64,000 nt of DNA from Bacteroidota bacterium (GTDB lineage: Bacteria > Bacteroidota > Ignavibacteria > Kapaibacteriales > UBA2268), in the NCBI GenBank assembly GCA_029974985.1, contig JARKQC010000097.1, forward strand, positions 1 to 64,000, written 5' to 3'. A program made the translations under genes and the position numbers. Of this stretch, positions 63,390 to 64,000 are shown piece by piece. Within the stretch, counting starts at the first letter, position 1; every line of letters begins with the position of its first letter. The notes below the pieces were generated by a model. It worked only from the letters and a program-made list of their open reading frames with translations, was not told the origin of the DNA and made no database searches.

Positions 63390-64000
63390 TTAATTTTTAT
63401 GATTTAGAATTTAAACGAGTTGTACTACATCAAATTGTAGCTAAATCCAATGGTATAGAGCATGCTACAATCGTTGCTGATGAGAATCTATTTGATTTAT
63501 CTTTTGACGTAATTAATATTATCAAAGAGCGATTAGCGAAGTCTATGACTAAGATTTCTAAGGCATTCGAGCCAGAAATTTTTGATTATATGGGCGGAAC
63601 TTTTTTCTCTTTTTGTGAGGATTTAAAAAGTAAAACAGACGCAAAATTTATATCAACATCTGTTGATATTGCAATGCTACTTGCTCGCTCAATGACTAAG
63701 AATAATATTCCCGGAGGCTCTTTTATTTTTATCGAAGCAATGACCTCGAATTTCAAACAATGTTATATTGCTATCAAAGCAGAATGGAATATCGCTTTAA
63801 GATATGAGGTTCATAATAGACAATCAGTAATTAAAGTATTAGATGATATTTTCCTTGATTCGAGTTCGAAAAACTTTAAAGTAGGTGTTATTTATGAAAA
63901 AGACGAGTCTGATACTATCACAAAATATCCCAATAATTTTTTTGGTGCTTATTTTTATGATGAGCAGTTTAGTATAGACTCCAAACCCGCTGAATATTTT
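63386..64000 (+). CDS. NdpA/YejK-like nucleoid-associated protein, 5' part
   Basis: ATG at 63386 overlaps the preceding stop (ATGA), and the frame stays open to the window end for 205 codons. The blocks LSFDVINIIKERLAKSM, DIAMLLARSMTKNNIPGGSF and YFYDEQFSIDSKPAEYF resemble the 37-kDa nucleoid-associated protein family (NdpA, YejK; PF04245), which binds DNA. The gene is cut by the right edge and I judge it only from this part. Confidence 0.5.
   Translation, partial: MINFYDLEFKRVVLHQIVAKSNGIEHATIVADENLFDLSFDVINIIKERLAKSMTKISKAFEPEIFDYMGGTFFSFCEDLKSKTDAKFISTSVDIAMLLARSMTKNNIPGGSFIFIEAMTSNFKQCYIAIKAEWNIALRYEVHNRQSVIKVLDDIFLDSSSKNFKVGVIYEKDESDTITKYPNNFFGAYFYDEQFSIDSKPAEYF

Noticed and set aside
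1..64000. CRISPR arrays
   Set aside because: No regularly spaced identical repeats of 24-37 bases anywhere; the only close repeats are within coding genes.
1..64000. Genome-wide reassignment of TGA to Trp, to explain the stop at 143-145
   Set aside because: TGA closes several genes in overlaps (for example at 13474-13476, 18659-18661 and 63387-63389) and TGG encodes Trp, so it is a real stop.

Overview
The window is very AT-rich and comes from a Gram-negative bacterium of the Bacteroidota/Chlorobiota branch. I would place it near Ignavibacteria or 'Candidatus Kapabacteria', but this is inferred from gene content, not from a marker phylogeny. The evidence is: two secreted proteins ending in type IX secretion (T9SS) type A sorting domains, a PorW/SprE-like TPR lipoprotein, a moxR-DUF58-bat operon, a DUF3078 protein, a short primary sigma factor lacking region 1.1, and a flagellar operon with both P- and L-ring genes, which requires an outer membrane. 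TGA is used as a genuine stop codon, as in several ATGA stop/start overlaps.

Layout. 1-0.3 kb: 5' part of a nucleotide pyrophosphatase/phosphodiesterase gene interrupted by an in-frame TGA. 0.4-1.7 kb: overlapping pair of unknown genes, the second a tail-anchored coiled-coil protein. 1.7-5.3 kb (minus): PorW/SprE-like TPR lipoprotein, thioredoxin-like lipoprotein and a beta-barrel protein. 5.5-8.2 kb (minus): a two-gene type II restriction-modification cassette (AccI-like) beside a tRNA-Leu(CAG). 8.5-17.7 kb (plus): flagellar operon flgF-flgG-flgA-flgH-flgI-flgJ-flgN-(unknown)-flgK-flgL-motA. 17.7-24.9 kb (minus): moxR-DUF58-(giant T9SS BNR protein)-batD-batA. 25.3-27.1 kb: DUF5714 protein and an HD-GYP protein. 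27.1-32.7 kb (minus): surface-sugar genes (wlbA-like dehydrogenase, wlbB-like acetyltransferase, GT2, GT-C). 32.8-37.0 kb: Xaa-Pro aminopeptidase, two envelope unknowns and DUF3078. 37.0-41.4 kb (minus): T9SS VWA protein, M16 protease, RadC, CutA. 41.5-46.1 kb: thyX, two LolA/LolB-like periplasmic proteins and a 2-oxoacid dehydrogenase E2 with two lipoyl domains. 46.3-50.5 kb: dnaB, galE, bamD, an NlpC/P60 lipoprotein, and an unlisted 34-residue membrane protein. 50.7-53.0 kb: a transposase-derived protein and a GT4 glycosyltransferase. 53.5-57.3 kb: a redox cluster. 57.4-64 kb: rpoD, an S41 protease, glyS, a TMTC-like TPR membrane protein and a truncated NdpA-like gene.

The most interesting part is the redox cluster at 53.5-57.3 kb. 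It holds a hexaheme lipoprotein with a collagen-like linker, an outer-membrane beta-barrel with a single N-terminal heme motif (Cyc2-like architecture), a Tat-exported Rieske lipoprotein without any cytochrome b gene, and two duplicated monoheme cytochromes in which a His sits where the axial Met normally is. Together they look like an electron conduit between periplasm and cell exterior, though the direction of flow and the substrate cannot be read from sequence. Other points of note are a rod-cap FlgJ fused to a GH23 lytic transglycosylase, a FlgH without a lipobox Cys, an unknown gene between flgN and flgK, a motA without motB, and a large T9SS cargo gene inserted in the bat operon.
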